From: Bacillaceae bacterium SAS-127
Lineage (GTDB): Bacteria > Bacillota > Bacilli > Bacillales > Domibacillaceae
Assembly: GCA_002261155.1 (NCBI GenBank)
Contig: NKXN01000005.1
Location: forward strand, 1 to 49,422
DNA: 49,422 bases
Direction of reading: 5' to 3'
The notes under the pieces are model-generated. The model did no database searches. It was not told where the DNA came from and saw nothing but the letters and a program-made list of their open reading frames with translations. Positions 8,722 through 18,127 of this stretch are shown one piece after another. Numbering within the stretch: the stretch's first letter is position 1; every line of letters begins with the position of its first letter. A program made the translations under genes and the position numbers.

Positions 8722-9744
8722 ATGGAAACGAGATTGAACGGAAGAGAAAAAAAGCCCTTTATAGTGATTGGGGCTTGCTTCATTCTCATTATTTTCACTT
8801 TTTTTCTTAGCTTAAATATCGGTGTAATGGTAGTTTCATCAACAAGTGTATTAAAAACATTGGTAGGATTAGGGACGGAACAAGACAAGATGGTCCTTTT
8901 CGATTTCCGCTTACCAAGGATGATTCTTTCGATGCTTATTGGCGCTGGTTTAGCTGTAGCGGGGGCGATTCTACAAGGGATTTCTCAAAATGGACTAGCC
9001 GATTCTGGCATACTTGGCATCAATGCAGGAGCAGGTCTTGGTGTTGTTCTATTTGTTTATTTTGTAGGAGAGTCTTTTTCAACATTAGGTGCATTATCGA
9101 TATGGGCGATGCCTGCTTTTGCTTTAGTCGGTGGTTTAATGAGTGCTCTGCTCATTTACATACTGGCATGGAAAAAAGGGGTTCATGCGACGAATTTTAT
9201 TTTAGTAGGGATTGGAATCAATGCTTTATTAGGTGCTATTTTATTAATTTTTCAATTAAAGCTAGATCCTCATAGTTTTATGAAAACCGTTGTCTGGTTA
9301 TCAGGTAGCATCTGGGGAACAAATTGGTCATTTGTATGGACGCTTATTCCATGGATCGTCATATTCATTCCACTTGCTTTTTACAAGGCGAGAGAATTAA
9401 ATGTTCTTTATTTGGGAGATGAGGCGGCGACAGGTCTAGGGGCGAAAGTCAACGCTGAAAGAAGTAAATTATTGTTCGTATCAGTTGCCCTTGCTAGCGC
9501 CTGTGTAGCAGTGGGGGGAGGAATCGCCTTTTTAGGGTTAGTTTCCCCACATTTAGCAAGGAAGCTAGTGGGAACAAATTATCAGTTCGTGCTACCAACA
9601 GCTGCTTTACTGGGGGCACTTATTTTGTTACTCGCCGATATGATTGGTCGAAACCTCCTTACTCCAACAGAAATACCAGTTGGCATCGTTGTTTCCTGTA
9701 TCGGTGCGCCTTACCTCATTTATTTATTAATGAAAGTTAAATAG
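8722..9744 (+). CDS. Iron-siderophore ABC transporter permease (FecCD), second subunit
   Basis: Membrane protein of 340 residues, partner of the preceding permease. FecCD signatures: FRLPRMILSMLIGAGLAVAG then ILQGISQNGLADSGILG, and GGGIAFLGLVSPHLARKLVG at the ATPase-contact loop. GGAGGAGAGGATAACAG precedes ATG 8722. No ATP-binding gene follows: the operon ends at TAG 9742-9744, then comes a 44 bp repeat remnant and a terminator. The importer must borrow an ATPase, as the Yfi and Feu systems of Bacillus subtilis borrow YusV; the gene at 35263-36105 is a candidate. Confidence 0.9.
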   Translation: METRLNGREKKPFIVIGACFILIIFTFFLSLNIGVMVVSSTSVLKTLVGLGTEQDKMVLFDFRLPRMILSMLIGAGLAVAGAILQGISQNGLADSGILGINAGAGLGVVLFVYFVGESFSTLGALSIWAMPAFALVGGLMSALLIYILAWKKGVHATNFILVGIGINALLGAILLIFQLKLDPHSFMKTVVWLSGSIWGTNWSFVWTLIPWIVIFIPLAFYKARELNVLYLGDEAATGLGAKVNAERSKLLFVSVALASACVAVGGGIAFLGLVSPHLARKLVGTNYQFVLPTAALLGALILLLADMIGRNLLTPTEIPVGIVVSCIGAPYLIYLLMKVK

Positions 9745-9748
9745 TGAA

Positions 9749-9792
9749 GTGAATCTTCAATCCGTGAGGGTCTTACAGCCCGTTAATGCGTG
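9749..9792 (-). mobile_element. Repeat element copy D (44 bp remnant)
   Basis: Keeps only the two ends of the repeat family described at 49208-49418. The TTCAC end (seen here as GTGAA, 9749-9753, followed by TCTTCAATC) lies five bases after the stop codon of the FecCD gene, and the other end (TTACAGCCCGTTAATGCG) borders ATAAA, the complement of TTTAT. The interior is deleted. Orientation is given with the TTTAT side as left, so the element reads on the minus strand. Confidence 0.78.
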
Positions 9793-9802
9793 ATAAAATT
9801 TA

Positions 9803-9847
9803 GGGTGTCTCATAAGTCGAAATTTCGGCTTAGAGACACCCTTTTTT
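9803..9847 (+). terminator. Terminator of the siderophore importer operon
   Basis: Arms GGGTGTCTC and GAGACACCC, extended through AAG/CTT and CGAAA/TTTCG, enclose a small loop and are followed by six Ts. Confidence 0.9.
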
Positions 9848-9934
9848 AGTCTTTTTCGATTTTGACATATGTCTTCTGCTTTTGTATGTCGTCTAGCTTC
9901 AGTTGCCGCTGAACAGCGCCTTCCACATTTGTAT

Positions 9935-11881
9935 TTACAACGCTTCTTTAATTACTTTTTTGTAGTAAAGCACGGATAACAGGCCGAAGATGGAGTATAG
10001 GCCAGTGTAGATGACCATGACGATGATCATCGGTGTCCAAACTTCGGTACCGAATAGGAACCAGCCGGATTGGACGGCGAAATAGCTGTGTAGTAATCCA
10101 ACGATTAATGGGATACCAAAATTAAAGAGTTGCTTAATTTGGATTCCTTTTAATAGATCCCCTTGTGTGTAGCCGATCTTTCGTAAGATCGTGTAACTGT
10201 CTCTCTCTTCTTCACTCTCATCCATTTGCTTAAAGTATAAAATACAGCCAGATGTGATGAGGAAAGTAAGTCCTAAGAAGCCGACGATAAACATAATAAG
10301 TCCCATAGTGTTTTTTTGTCCAGTGGACATTTCTAGTTGAGAATGATTGATTCCTTGTTCACTAGAAGAGAATATCTGGAACAGATCGTTTGCTTTCTTG
10401 ATGTTTTCTTTATCTTTAATATCAATGCCGATGTAAATAGATGATTCTCTTTGGATGGTTGGGTCAAGGTCCTTCTTCAAACGTTCAAAAATCGTGTCGT
10501 CAACGATCAGCACAGGTAGACCACCAGCAGTGAAATAAAAGGATGCCACAAAATCTTCATTTAACCCGATATAATTTTGAGTAATGACATTGTTTTTTCC
10601 TTTTAATCCGATCTTTCCATTATCTTTTAAAGGCATAAACTTCTTAAATAAGTCGTTATAGCCAGTGAACATCGCTTCATCTGCCGATAGATCGATCTCT
10701 TTTATTGCTTTGTCACTGATGACCGGAAGCTGTGAGTTTTCAGGGTCCATATTCTCATTATCTGATTTTGAAGCTAGTATTCGGGCGATATCCGCATGGG
10801 CTTGAACGATCTCCATTTTGTGTTCGCTGTATGAAACGTTTTGAGCTTTTAATTCTTTTGTGAATTGTGCCGCCTGTTGTTCATTTGTCATGGAAAAGTC
10901 ATGCGGTACATAGTTTTCCGCCATTTTTTCCGCAGAGTAATAGGAAATATAGCTAAGTGATAGTAAGCCAATCGCCAGCGCTGATACGGTTGTAATGATC
11001 GTCAATAACAGCGCGTTTGATTTCATGCGAAACATAATCGATGATAGCGATAAGACGTCATTAATATTTAAGTAGCCATTTTTCTTCTTTCGAATGATGT
11101 TGGCGATGAAACGGACCGATCCTTTGTAGAAAAGGTACGTACCGATAATGACTGTAGCAAGAATAAAGACCATGGCCATGAATAGTTCTTTCATTGTAGT
11201 AAAATCGCCGCCAAATAATTTCGATGAAGTATAGTAGCCGACGATAATAGAGATAATTCCTATGATTCCAAGCAGGATTTCAAATATTGAAATCTTTTTC
11301 ACATTACCCTCTGTTGTTGATGTCACTTTAAACAATGATAAGATCGTTTGTCTTTTAATAAAGATATAATTCGTTAATAAAATGAAGAGATAGATGACCG
11401 CAAACACGATCAATGTTTGAATAAATGCCTGCATAGAAAAATTCAGGGTAGCTATTTCTTCAATGCCTAATATTTTAAATAAAATCATCATCACTAGCTT
11501 TGAAATAGAGAACCCGACCAATGTTCCAATCATTAATGAACTGAAATAAAGAATAAAGCTCTCCACGCTTAGCAGGCGAAAAATTTCGTTTTTTGTCATC
11601 CCGATTAATTGAAATAAGCCAATTTCCTTACTGCGTCGCTTCATAAAAATTTTGTTCGCATATAACAGGAAAATCGACACGATCGCTACGAGTAAAATAG
11701 ATGCCGTTCGAATAGCAGCGGCTCCCTTAATAGATCCTTTTGCTGCATCCATGGACGGATCATATTGCAACGTCACAAAGGCGAAGTAAAGGGCGACACT
11801 AAACACTAAAGCGAAGATGTAAAGATAGTAGTTCTTCATATTTTTTTTCAAATTGCGGAGGATGAGTTGATTAACGCTCAT
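9935..11881 (-). CDS. bceB: Bce-type ABC transporter permease
   Basis: Membrane subunit of an antimicrobial-peptide detoxification transporter, about 648 residues, against 646 recalled for Bacillus subtilis BceB. Layout is typical: one N-terminal helix, FtsX-type helices ([18 protein letters not shown] is the characteristic phrase), then a large extracellular domain of about 200 residues between roughly 315 and 520, then three closing helices with a second [12 protein letters not shown] motif. The external domain is thought to recognise lipid II-cycle intermediates bound by peptides such as bacitracin. ATG 11881 is preferred behind AGGTGGGGTG; it overlaps the end of the ATPase gene by 11 bases, indicating coupling. 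Confidence 0.9.
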   Translation of the reverse strand: MSVNQLILRNLKKNMKNYYLYIFALVFSVALYFAFVTLQYDPSMDAAKGSIKGAAAIRTASILLVAIVSIFLLYANKIFMKRRSKEIGLFQLIGMTKNEIFRLLSVESFILYFSSLMIGTLVGFSISKLVMMILFKILGIEEIATLNFSMQAFIQTLIVFAVIYLFILLTNYIFIKRQTILSLFKVTSTTEGNVKKISIFEILLGIIGIISIIVGYYTSSKLFGGDFTTMKELFMAMVFILATVIIGTYLFYKGSVRFIANIIRKKKNGYLNINDVLSLSSIMFRMKSNALLLTIITTVSALAIGLLSLSYISYYSAEKMAENYVPHDFSMTNEQQAAQFTKELKAQNVSYSEHKMEIVQAHADIARILASKSDNENMDPENSQLPVISDKAIKEIDLSADEAMFTGYNDLFKKFMPLKDNGKIGLKGKNNVITQNYIGLNEDFVASFYFTAGGLPVLIVDDTIFERLKKDLDPTIQRESSIYIGIDIKDKENIKKANDLFQIFSSSEQGINHSQLEMSTGQKNTMGLIMFIVGFLGLTFLITSGCILYFKQMDESEEERDSYTILRKIGYTQGDLLKGIQIKQLFNFGIPLIVGLLHSYFAVQSGWFLFGTEVWTPMIIVMVIYTGLYSIFGLLSVLYYKKVIKEAL

Positions 11882-12632
11882 GCTGCACCCCACCTAATAC
11901 ACCTTGTGTTTTCATGATGTCTTGAAAGAATACTTGTCGATCTTCATTTCCTTTATTCAACTGGGTGTAGATTTGTCCATCTTTAATAAAAATCACTCGG
12001 CTACAATAGCTAGCGGCGACCGGATCATGTGTGACCATAATAATCGTGGCTTGTCGCTTTTGATTCAGTTCGCTTAGTTTATTTAATAAATCAGAAGCCG
12101 ATTTTGAATCAAGGGCGCCAGTCGGTTCATCGGCGAAAATAATGCTAGGGTGATGAATGAACGCTCTAGCTGCGGATGTTCGTTGTTTTTGACCGCCAGA
12201 AATTTCACTAGGGTATTTATCTTTTAGCTCTTGAATGCCTAATTCCATCGCTAACGCTTGAAATCGTTGATCAGCTTCTTGCTTCGATACTTTCATGATT
12301 GATAACGGCAAGAGAATATTTTCTTTCACGGTTAATGTGTCTAGTAAATTATAGTCTTGAAAGATAAAGCCTAAATGGTGCTTACGGAATTCCGCCAGTT
12401 GCTTCTCTTTCATATTGGTCATTTCTTTTCCGTTAATTTTAATGTTGCCTAGACTCACTTGATCGATGGAGGATAGTACGTTCAGTAACGTCGTTTTTCC
12501 TGAGCCAGACGCCCCCATAATACTGACAAACTCGCCTTTTTCAATGTTTAAATCAATGCCTTTTAATACTTCTTGTTTATTGAACTTGTTTCCATAGCTT
12601 TTATGAATTTTCGTTGCTTCTAAAATTGTCAT
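11871..12632 (-). CDS. bceA: Bce-type ABC transporter ATP-binding protein
   Basis: A 253-residue ATPase, the length recalled for BceA. Walker A is GASGSGKTT (about 39-47), the Q-loop is [12 protein letters not shown], the signature is ISGGQKQRT, Walker B is [15 protein letters not shown] and the switch histidine is in MVTHDP. The signature has the modified SGGQKQR form usual in the MacB/BceA group. Starts about 100 bases after the kinase gene behind GGAGCGTG and overlaps the permease gene. Its promoter region holds a BceR-type operator (12730-12757), so expression should rise when the kinase-transporter complex senses a peptide. Confidence 0.93.
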   Translation of the reverse strand: MTILEATKIHKSYGNKFNKQEVLKGIDLNIEKGEFVSIMGASGSGKTTLLNVLSSIDQVSLGNIKINGKEMTNMKEKQLAEFRKHHLGFIFQDYNLLDTLTVKENILLPLSIMKVSKQEADQRFQALAMELGIQELKDKYPSEISGGQKQRTSAARAFIHHPSIIFADEPTGALDSKSASDLLNKLSELNQKRQATIIMVTHDPVAASYCSRVIFIKDGQIYTQLNKGNEDRQVFFQDIMKTQGVLGGVQHER

Positions 12633-12677
12633 TTGAACACGCTCCTTTTGAAAAATTGTTTGCTTATGTTCTTTTTT

Positions 12678-12683
12678 ATTATA
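12678..12683 (-). promoter_or_regulatory. Possible -10 element of bceAB
   Basis: Reads TATAAT on the minus strand, about 45 bases before the bceA start. No clear -35 is present, which fits a promoter driven by a response regulator bound at 12730-12757, roughly 60-85 bases before the implied start point. Confidence 0.5.
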
Positions 12684-12729
12684 AAAGGATTAAGTATGTT
12701 TCTCCTTCGAATGACCGAACAAAAAAGGA

Positions 12730-12757
12730 AAGCATGTGACAGTGTTGTCACATGCTT
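12730..12757. promoter_or_regulatory. BceR-type operator upstream of bceAB
   Basis: A 28-base perfect-arm dyad: AAGCATGTGAC, a 6-base spacer, GTCACATGCTT. It agrees in arm sequence and spacing with the published BceR inverted repeat of Bacillus subtilis as I recall it (AAG, two variable bases, TGTGAC, six bases, GTCACA, one base, GCTT). The bceS stop codon (12748-12750) lies inside it. It could also fold as a terminator, with a T-rich stretch after it on the minus strand. Confidence 0.8.
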
Positions 12758-13752
12758 ATAGTACGAACGAAGTCATTTCGTTTAGGGAAGGTGAGTGTAA
12801 CTGTTGTTCCTACTCCAAGTTCCGATTGTACAGCGATATCGATCAGTAAAGGCTTTGCAATTTTTTTCGTTAAATACAGTCCCATTCCAGTTGCCGCGTT
12901 GTCTTGATGCTCGGTTGTGGATGTAAAGCCTTTGTCGAAGATGCGTGGGACGTCCTTTGGATCAATGCCACGCCCGAAGTCTTGCACTTGAAGTACCGTT
13001 TGTTCCTTCTCGATATAACTTTTAATGATAATATCGGATGCTTTGCTATATTTGATCGCATTTGTAAGCAGTTGTCGGAGGATAAAGGCGAGCCATTTCG
13101 TATCACTTAAGACGTTTTCTACTTCTAAATCAACGTCAAAACCAATTCGCTTTTGCATACACCACGATCGCAATGTCTTGATTTCTTGAAAGATGATTTC
13201 TTCTAAGCTCGTTTTTTCAATGTATAAATCATTTTCCATAAAAGGAAGTCGTTTTTGATGAAGTTGCTGATCTAATAACAGGTGAATTCGCAGCCATTCA
13301 TACGTCATAGCCGCTTTCAATTTGTCATCCTCGATACGATCCATCATTAAGTGCATTGCTGTTAGCGGGGTTTTCACTTCATGCACCCAAGCTAATAGTT
13401 CATCCTTTTCCTGCTCAAGTAGCACACGATTTTCGGTCGCTTGCAGCTTCAATGCTGTTGTTTGCTGCGCCATGCTCGTAGCGATGATTTGTTCAAAAGG
13501 GCTTTCTGGCACAGCCAGGTTTGTGATATCAAGGTCATGATCACGTTCTTGCAAGCTTTGATAAAATTTCGTTTCTTTATGGTAACGAATGACCAAAAAG
13601 GTCGAAAAAAGAAGCATTGATAACAAGACTATATAAAAACCTGCCCCAATAGGAATAGATGGATCGATAAAAACGACAAGAACGACTAATAATTGTAAAC
13701 ATAAAAATAAGATGATCCAGCTAAGGCGTTCGAGTATATATGGTTTAATCAT
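12748..13752 (-). CDS. bceS: Intramembrane-sensing histidine kinase
   Basis: A 334-residue kinase, the length of BceS. Two N-terminal helices (about 12-30 and 37-55) are separated by only a few residues, so there is no extracellular sensor; kinases of this type read the state of their partner transporter in the membrane. The phosphorylated histidine is in LAWVHEVKTPLTAM. The ATPase domain shows LLTNAIKYS (N box), DFGRGID, DKGFT and GMGLYL. Its start overlaps the regulator gene by 8 bases. The stop lies within the operator of the transporter genes. Confidence 0.93.
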   Translation of the reverse strand: MIKPYILERLSWIILFLCLQLLVVLVVFIDPSIPIGAGFYIVLLSMLLFSTFLVIRYHKETKFYQSLQERDHDLDITNLAVPESPFEQIIATSMAQQTTALKLQATENRVLLEQEKDELLAWVHEVKTPLTAMHLMMDRIEDDKLKAAMTYEWLRIHLLLDQQLHQKRLPFMENDLYIEKTSLEEIIFQEIKTLRSWCMQKRIGFDVDLEVENVLSDTKWLAFILRQLLTNAIKYSKASDIIIKSYIEKEQTVLQVQDFGRGIDPKDVPRIFDKGFTSTTEHQDNAATGMGLYLTKKIAKPLLIDIAVQSELGVGTTVTLTFPKRNDFVRTISM

Positions 13753-14440
13753 GAAATGAGTCCTCTTCCTTCGCCATATACCCTTGACCGACCTTTGTCA
13801 CGATGTAGCTTCCGAGCGCAAGTTCATCGAGCTTCTTGCGCAAACGATTGACGTTAACTGTTAACGTATTATCGCTAACAAAGCGTTGGTCGTCCCATAA
13901 ACTATTAATCAACGCTTCACGGCTGACAATTTTATTTTTTTGTTCAATGAGTTGTTTTAAAATAAAGATTTCATTCTTCGTTAGCTCGATCGAACCTGCA
14001 TCGTTTGTGACGGTATTCTTTTCGTAATCGACGGTCGCCCCACACCATGTTTTTAGCTCGATCGGTTCGGTATTGTAATTATATACACGACGAAGAATCG
14101 CTTGAACTTTGGCGATAAGCACATCGAAATGAAACGGCTTTTGAACGAAGTCATCAGCCCCAAGCTGCATCGACATCACGATATCTGTCGGATGGTCACG
14201 AGAGGATAAGAAAATAATCGGTACATTGGAATGGGAACGAATCAATCGACACCAATGAAAGCCATCAAACTTCGGCAGTTGGATATCGATAATGACTAAG
14301 TCCGGTTTGATTGCTGTAAATTCTTGAAGCACTTGAGCGAAGTTAGTAATTCCATACACATCATACGACCATTGCGATAAACGATCTTTAATTTCGTGAA
14401 ATAAAGAAGCATCATCTTCAATTAACAATAATTTAAACAA
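13745..14440 (-). CDS. bceR: Response regulator, OmpR family (BceR-like)
   Basis: About 231 residues. Receiver domain with acidic pair in LIEDDASLF, phosphorylated aspartate in LVIIDIQLPK, threonine/serine switch in IIFLSSRD and lysine in DDFVQKPF; C-terminal winged helix with ELTKNEIFILKQLI, RFVSDNTLTVNVNRLRKKL and a closing GQGYMA. I prefer TTG 14440, because GTGGTGA lies 6 bases before it and family members usually begin at this point (FKLLLIEDD); a GTG at 14452 is the longer option. It would activate bceAB through the operator at 12730-12757. Confidence 0.93.
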   Translation of the reverse strand: MFKLLLIEDDASLFHEIKDRLSQWSYDVYGITNFAQVLQEFTAIKPDLVIIDIQLPKFDGFHWCRLIRSHSNVPIIFLSSRDHPTDIVMSMQLGADDFVQKPFHFDVLIAKVQAILRRVYNYNTEPIELKTWCGATVDYEKNTVTNDAGSIELTKNEIFILKQLIEQKNKIVSREALINSLWDDQRFVSDNTLTVNVNRLRKKLDELALGSYIVTKVGQGYMAKEEDSFHD

Positions 14441-14476
14441 CGGATTCACCACACAATTTGTAATTATTTCTTAAAT

Positions 14477-14504
14477 TGTATAGGAAAATCTTGTCGAATG
14501 CCAA
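14477..14504 (-). promoter_or_regulatory. Promoter of bceRS
   Basis: On the minus strand TTGGCA, 16 bases, TATACA, ending about 37 bases before the regulator start. It gives the two-component pair its own transcript, separate from bceAB. Confidence 0.55.
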
Positions 14505-14511
14505 GAGCAAT

Positions 14512-14542
14512 AAAAAAGCCAGCGTTCATTCGCTAGCTTTTT
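14512..14542 (-). terminator. Terminator of cydAB
   Basis: On the minus strand AGCTAGCG pairs imperfectly with CGCTGGCT, followed by six Ts. The cydB stop codon (14526-14528) is in the loop. Confidence 0.75.
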
Positions 14543-15572
14543 GTCGTAAATATTTCTTATCATTCATAAATAAACGCCAAAAGTAGAAGAAGCCTGGGAA
14601 AAGGATCGCAAATCCCACGATATAAGTGACAAATACGGCTCTAAATGAATTTGGATCGGTAAAAGCCGATTCAATCGTCACATTCGGATAAACGATGTAA
14701 GGCAAGTGAGCTTTTCCATAGACGTAGCTAGCAATCAAGTATTGAATCGCGACGGCGACAACGGCGAGCCTTGGCATTCCGCGAACGCTTTTATCTTGGA
14801 TCGATGGAACGAAAAGACCAATTCCTCCAATTAAAAAGAAACCGATTGAAAGCATTAGTAGAGGTAGATCATCCATCATTCGTTCATAAAGCCAAGGAGC
14901 TTCGGTTTTCAACGTCCACATAATGAGAAAAGCCATGACTAACGAAATCGGTCCAAGAATACGGGCATCACGTACATACGTTTCATAGGCCTCTTTCTCT
15001 TGAGAAGCTTTCGAGTAGTCCGCTAGTAATAAAGAAGAGAGAAAGAGCGTACTGCTGATTGCAAAGCCGATAAAGGCGTATTCATTCGGGCTCGTAAATA
15101 ATTTTTGTAAATTTAACGAAGGCGATCCGTTCGTATAATCGATAAATGTGCCATGAGTGATAGGGAGCACACTAATTAATAAACCTGGAATGAGGATTCC
15201 GGTGATCCCTGACACATAAGTTAACGGCTTTTTGTATTCAGTGGCAATATTTGAAAACACGAGGAAGCTACTTCTCAGTGCCAACAACAGCAAAATGGCG
15301 CTTCCCGGAATGAGCAGGATCGTTCCTAACACATAAGCAGCGGTAGGAAACAGACTATAAACGGCCACGACTAAAGCAACAATAAACGTATTTGTGACCT
15401 CCCATGTAGGGGATAAATAACGATTGGCAACATTGGTGGCTCTCGTTTGTTCCCGATTAATATAAATCATGGACCAAAAGCCAGCTCCGAAATCCATCGT
15501 GGCCATGACGGAATAAATAAATACAAATCCCCAAAGCACAGTAATGGCAATTAACGCATCAGTCATTGGCAT
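14526..15572 (-). CDS. cydB: Cytochrome bd oxidase subunit II
   Basis: Membrane protein of 348 residues with 8-9 helices, matching CydB, the subunit that pairs with CydA in the bd-type quinol oxidase reducing oxygen to water. The family N-terminus is clear: WGFVFIYSVMATMDFGAGFW, followed by RYLSPTWEVTNTFIVAL. It starts 15 bases after the cydA stop. The transporter genes cydCD, which follow cydAB in Bacillus subtilis, are absent here; the bce regulator follows instead. If the cydA frameshift is real, this protein would lack its partner. Confidence 0.92.
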   Translation of the reverse strand: MPMTDALIAITVLWGFVFIYSVMATMDFGAGFWSMIYINREQTRATNVANRYLSPTWEVTNTFIVALVVAVYSLFPTAAYVLGTILLIPGSAILLLLALRSSFLVFSNIATEYKKPLTYVSGITGILIPGLLISVLPITHGTFIDYTNGSPSLNLQKLFTSPNEYAFIGFAISSTLFLSSLLLADYSKASQEKEAYETYVRDARILGPISLVMAFLIMWTLKTEAPWLYERMMDDLPLLMLSIGFFLIGGIGLFVPSIQDKSVRGMPRLAVVAVAIQYLIASYVYGKAHLPYIVYPNVTIESAFTDPNSFRAVFVTYIVGFAILFPGFFYFWRLFMNDKKYLRQKASE

Positions 15573-15587
15573 TCTCTCCTATCCATT

Positions 15588-16936
15588 TTAATGAGCTCCT
15601 ATGTATTTTTCTTCTGCTTTTTTCAAATCATCTAACTCCGTATTTTTTCTAAAGAAGTATCGAAGCACCGAAACGACGGCGATGCTTAAAATGACATATA
15701 CGATCAAGAATAAAATAAAGAGAATCATTAAATTAGGGACCGATGTGACGGAATCGGCGGTCTGTAGCACGCGATAAATGACCCAAGGCTGTCTGCCGGT
15801 ACAAGCGAAAATCCAGCCACATTCAATCGCAATGACAGCAAGTGGGCCACACGATACGAATATCCATAGCAACGGTTTCGGGAAATGCCCTTTTTTACTG
15901 AATTTTTTCCAGAGAAGTCCGACGATGGCTACAAGAATGAGAAGGGAGCCAATCCCGACCATCGCATTAAATAACGTATGGATAAAAAGCGGCGGCCAAT
16001 ACTCTTCTGGAAAATCGTTTAAGCCGACGACGACCGTATCAAAGCTATTTCCTGATAAAAAGCTAAGCACCCATGGAATTTCAATCGCTCCTTTGACCGT
16101 TTGGGTTTCACGGTCGGTAAATCCACCAATAGCTAAAGGGGCGTGAGATTGCGTTTCAAATAAGCCTTCCGCTGCCGCTAGCTTTTCCGGCTGATATTCG
16201 TGTAAGTATTGCGCTGATTCATGCCCGTTGATCGCTGTTAAAAAAGAGAAGATTCCTCCAACAACGAGACTAACCATTAAAGCTTTTTGGTGAAAAAGAT
16301 ACACTTTCGATCCCCGTTTATTTTTCATCATTTTATAAGCGGCAACAGAAGCGACCACAAATGCGCCAACGACGTAAGCCGATAAAGCTACATGACCTGC
16401 GGTGACAAAGAAGCTAGGGTTAAAAAATGCCGCCCAAGGATCAATGTCAACGAATTGTCCATTTTCATACCGGAAACCGGCGGGTGTTCCTTGAAAGGCA
16501 TGAACATTCGTGATTAAGACAGCGGATGCTAACGCTCCTAAGGCAACGAAGACTAAACTAACAATTCTCATCCACGGAGCGATTCGTTCAGCGGCATACA
16601 CATAAATAGACATAAATAATGCTTCGACAAAAAAAGCATAAATTTCGATTTGAAATGGAAGGGGCATGACGCGACCAATCACTTCCATAAATCCTGGCCA
16701 TAACAGCGATAACTGCACGCCAGCAATCGTCCCAGTCGGAATTCGACCCCTAATAACACCGCAAATGTTTTCGTCCAGCGCTTCGCCATGACGACATAAT
16801 CTAAATCCTTCGTTTTTTGATAAAGCAATTCCGCTATTAAAATCATTAATGGCAATCCGACCCCAATCGTAGCGAAAATAATATGGAAGGCCATCGTCGT
16901 TCCAAATAAGGAACGGGCAATAAATAAATCATCCAT
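15588..16936 (-). pseudogene. cydA: Cytochrome bd oxidase subunit I, interrupted by a one-base frameshift
   Basis: The gene is present from start to stop but in two frames. The first 64-66 codons (ATG 16936) run MDDLFIARSLFGTTMAFHII through AVLLGV and carry the haem-ligand histidine H18; the frame then leaves the family sequence and stops near 16679. From about 16744 the other frame continues the family sequence (PTGTIAGVQLSLLWPGFM) and includes GHESAQ, the quinol region and GRQPWVIYRVLQT. One missing G beside the GAATTC at 16739-16744 explains this; restoring it gives 449 residues, normal for Bacillus CydA. Either a true mutation or a consensus error. Nothing else in the gene looks decayed. 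Confidence 0.88.
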
Positions 16937-17043
16937 AACCTATTACGTCCTTTCCTCTTTTTCCTCATCCGTCATATCTTTTCCAATGTCGGAAAGGATA
17001 TGTATCAAGGGTGTGAAAGGTTATTGACGCAAGGTGCTCAAAA

Positions 17044-17072
17044 TTCATTATGAAACCAATCATTGTTATAAT
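17044..17072 (+). promoter_or_regulatory. Promoter of msrAB
   Basis: TTCATT, 17 bases, TATAAT, with a TGT just before the -10 (extended -10 form). It ends about 48 bases before the msrAB start. Confidence 0.65.
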
Positions 17073-17119
17073 AAAATTAGTGATTTTCGTAACAATTCAT
17101 GTAAAGGGGAGGAATCGTG

Positions 17120-18076
17120 ATGTCTGAATCATTACAATTGGCTACATTTGCAGGGGGCTGTTTTTGGTGTATGGTTGCTCCATTTGATGAACAGCCGGGA
17201 ATTAAAGAAGTGACTTCTGGATACACAGGAGGTCACACAGTCAATCCGACGTATGAAGAAGTATGTTCTGATACTACAGGACATTATGAAGCGGTCCAAA
17301 TTACATTTGATCCGAATGTATTCTCGTATGAAAAATTATTGGAGCTATTTTGGCAACAAATTGATCCAACCGATGCAGGCGGTCAGTTCAACGACCGCGG
17401 ATTATCGTATCGAACGGCGATTTTCTATCATAATGAGGAGCAAAAGCAGCTAGCAGAAGCCTCCAAAGCGAAACTAGCCGCTAGCGGTCGCTTTCAAAAA
17501 CCGATCGTGACCGAGATTTTGCCAGCAAGCCCGTTTTACCAAGCCGAAGAAAAGCATCAAGGCTACTATAAAAAGAACGCATTCCATTACAATATGTATA
17601 AAGAAGGTTCTGGTCGAGCACCGTTCATTCGCGAGCATTGGAAAAAAGTAAAAAGCGATGAGCAGCTGCGTAAGGAATTAACACCGCTTCAATATGAAGT
17701 CACAAGAAATAATGCGACAGAACCGCCGTTTCACAATGAATTTTGGAATCATACAGAAGAGGGCATTTATGTCGACATCATTTCTGGCGAGCCGCTCTTT
17801 AGCTCGCTCGATAAATACGATGCGGGTTGCGGCTGGCCGAGCTTTACAAAGCCGTTGCGCCGCATGGAAATCGCTGAGAAATTAGACACTTCCCACGGAA
17901 TGAGACGAATTGAGGTTCGAACGAAAACATCCGATGCCCATCTTGGCCATGTATTTGATGACGGTCCTGGTCCAGATGGTGCACGCTATTGTATCAATTC
18001 AGCAGCCCTGCGATTTGTGCCAAAAAGTAAGCTCATTGAAGAAGGGTATGGAGAGTTTTTGAGTTTATTTGAATAA
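17120..18076 (+). CDS. msrAB: Fused peptide-methionine sulfoxide reductase MsrA-MsrB
   Basis: Cytoplasmic repair enzyme of 318 residues that reduces both S and R methionine sulfoxides. The MsrA half (1-160) has the catalytic cysteine in GGCFWCM (C14). The MsrB half (about 175-310) has the resolving region [16 protein letters not shown] and the catalytic cysteine in [11 protein letters not shown]. The two CxxC zinc sites found in many MsrB proteins are replaced ([10 protein letters not shown] and VRTKTSD), so this is the zinc-free type. GGGGAGG lies 7 bases before ATG 17120; the GTG directly before is less likely. It stands alone with its own promoter and terminator. Confidence 0.95.
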   Translation: MSESLQLATFAGGCFWCMVAPFDEQPGIKEVTSGYTGGHTVNPTYEEVCSDTTGHYEAVQITFDPNVFSYEKLLELFWQQIDPTDAGGQFNDRGLSYRTAIFYHNEEQKQLAEASKAKLAASGRFQKPIVTEILPASPFYQAEEKHQGYYKKNAFHYNMYKEGSGRAPFIREHWKKVKSDEQLRKELTPLQYEVTRNNATEPPFHNEFWNHTEEGIYVDIISGEPLFSSLDKYDAGCGWPSFTKPLRRMEIAEKLDTSHGMRRIEVRTKTSDAHLGHVFDDGPGPDGARYCINSAALRFVPKSKLIEEGYGEFLSLFE

Positions 18077-18079
18077 AGT

Positions 18080-18119
18080 AAAACACACTTCCGGTCAAAT
18101 GGCCCTGGAAGTGTGTTTT
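18080..18119. terminator. Bidirectional terminator between msrAB and the MarR gene
   Basis: Arms AAAACACACTTCC (18080-18092) and GGAAGTGTGTTTT (18107-18119) pair perfectly, giving T runs on both strands for the two convergent genes. Confidence 0.9.
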
Positions 18120-18127
18120 GTTATGTC

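Noticed and set aside
13322-13540. Frames on the opposite strand of bceS, and similar frames opposite cydA, fecCD, lctP and other genes
   Set aside because: They are shadows of well-supported genes, lack binding sites, and their sequences show low-complexity bias.
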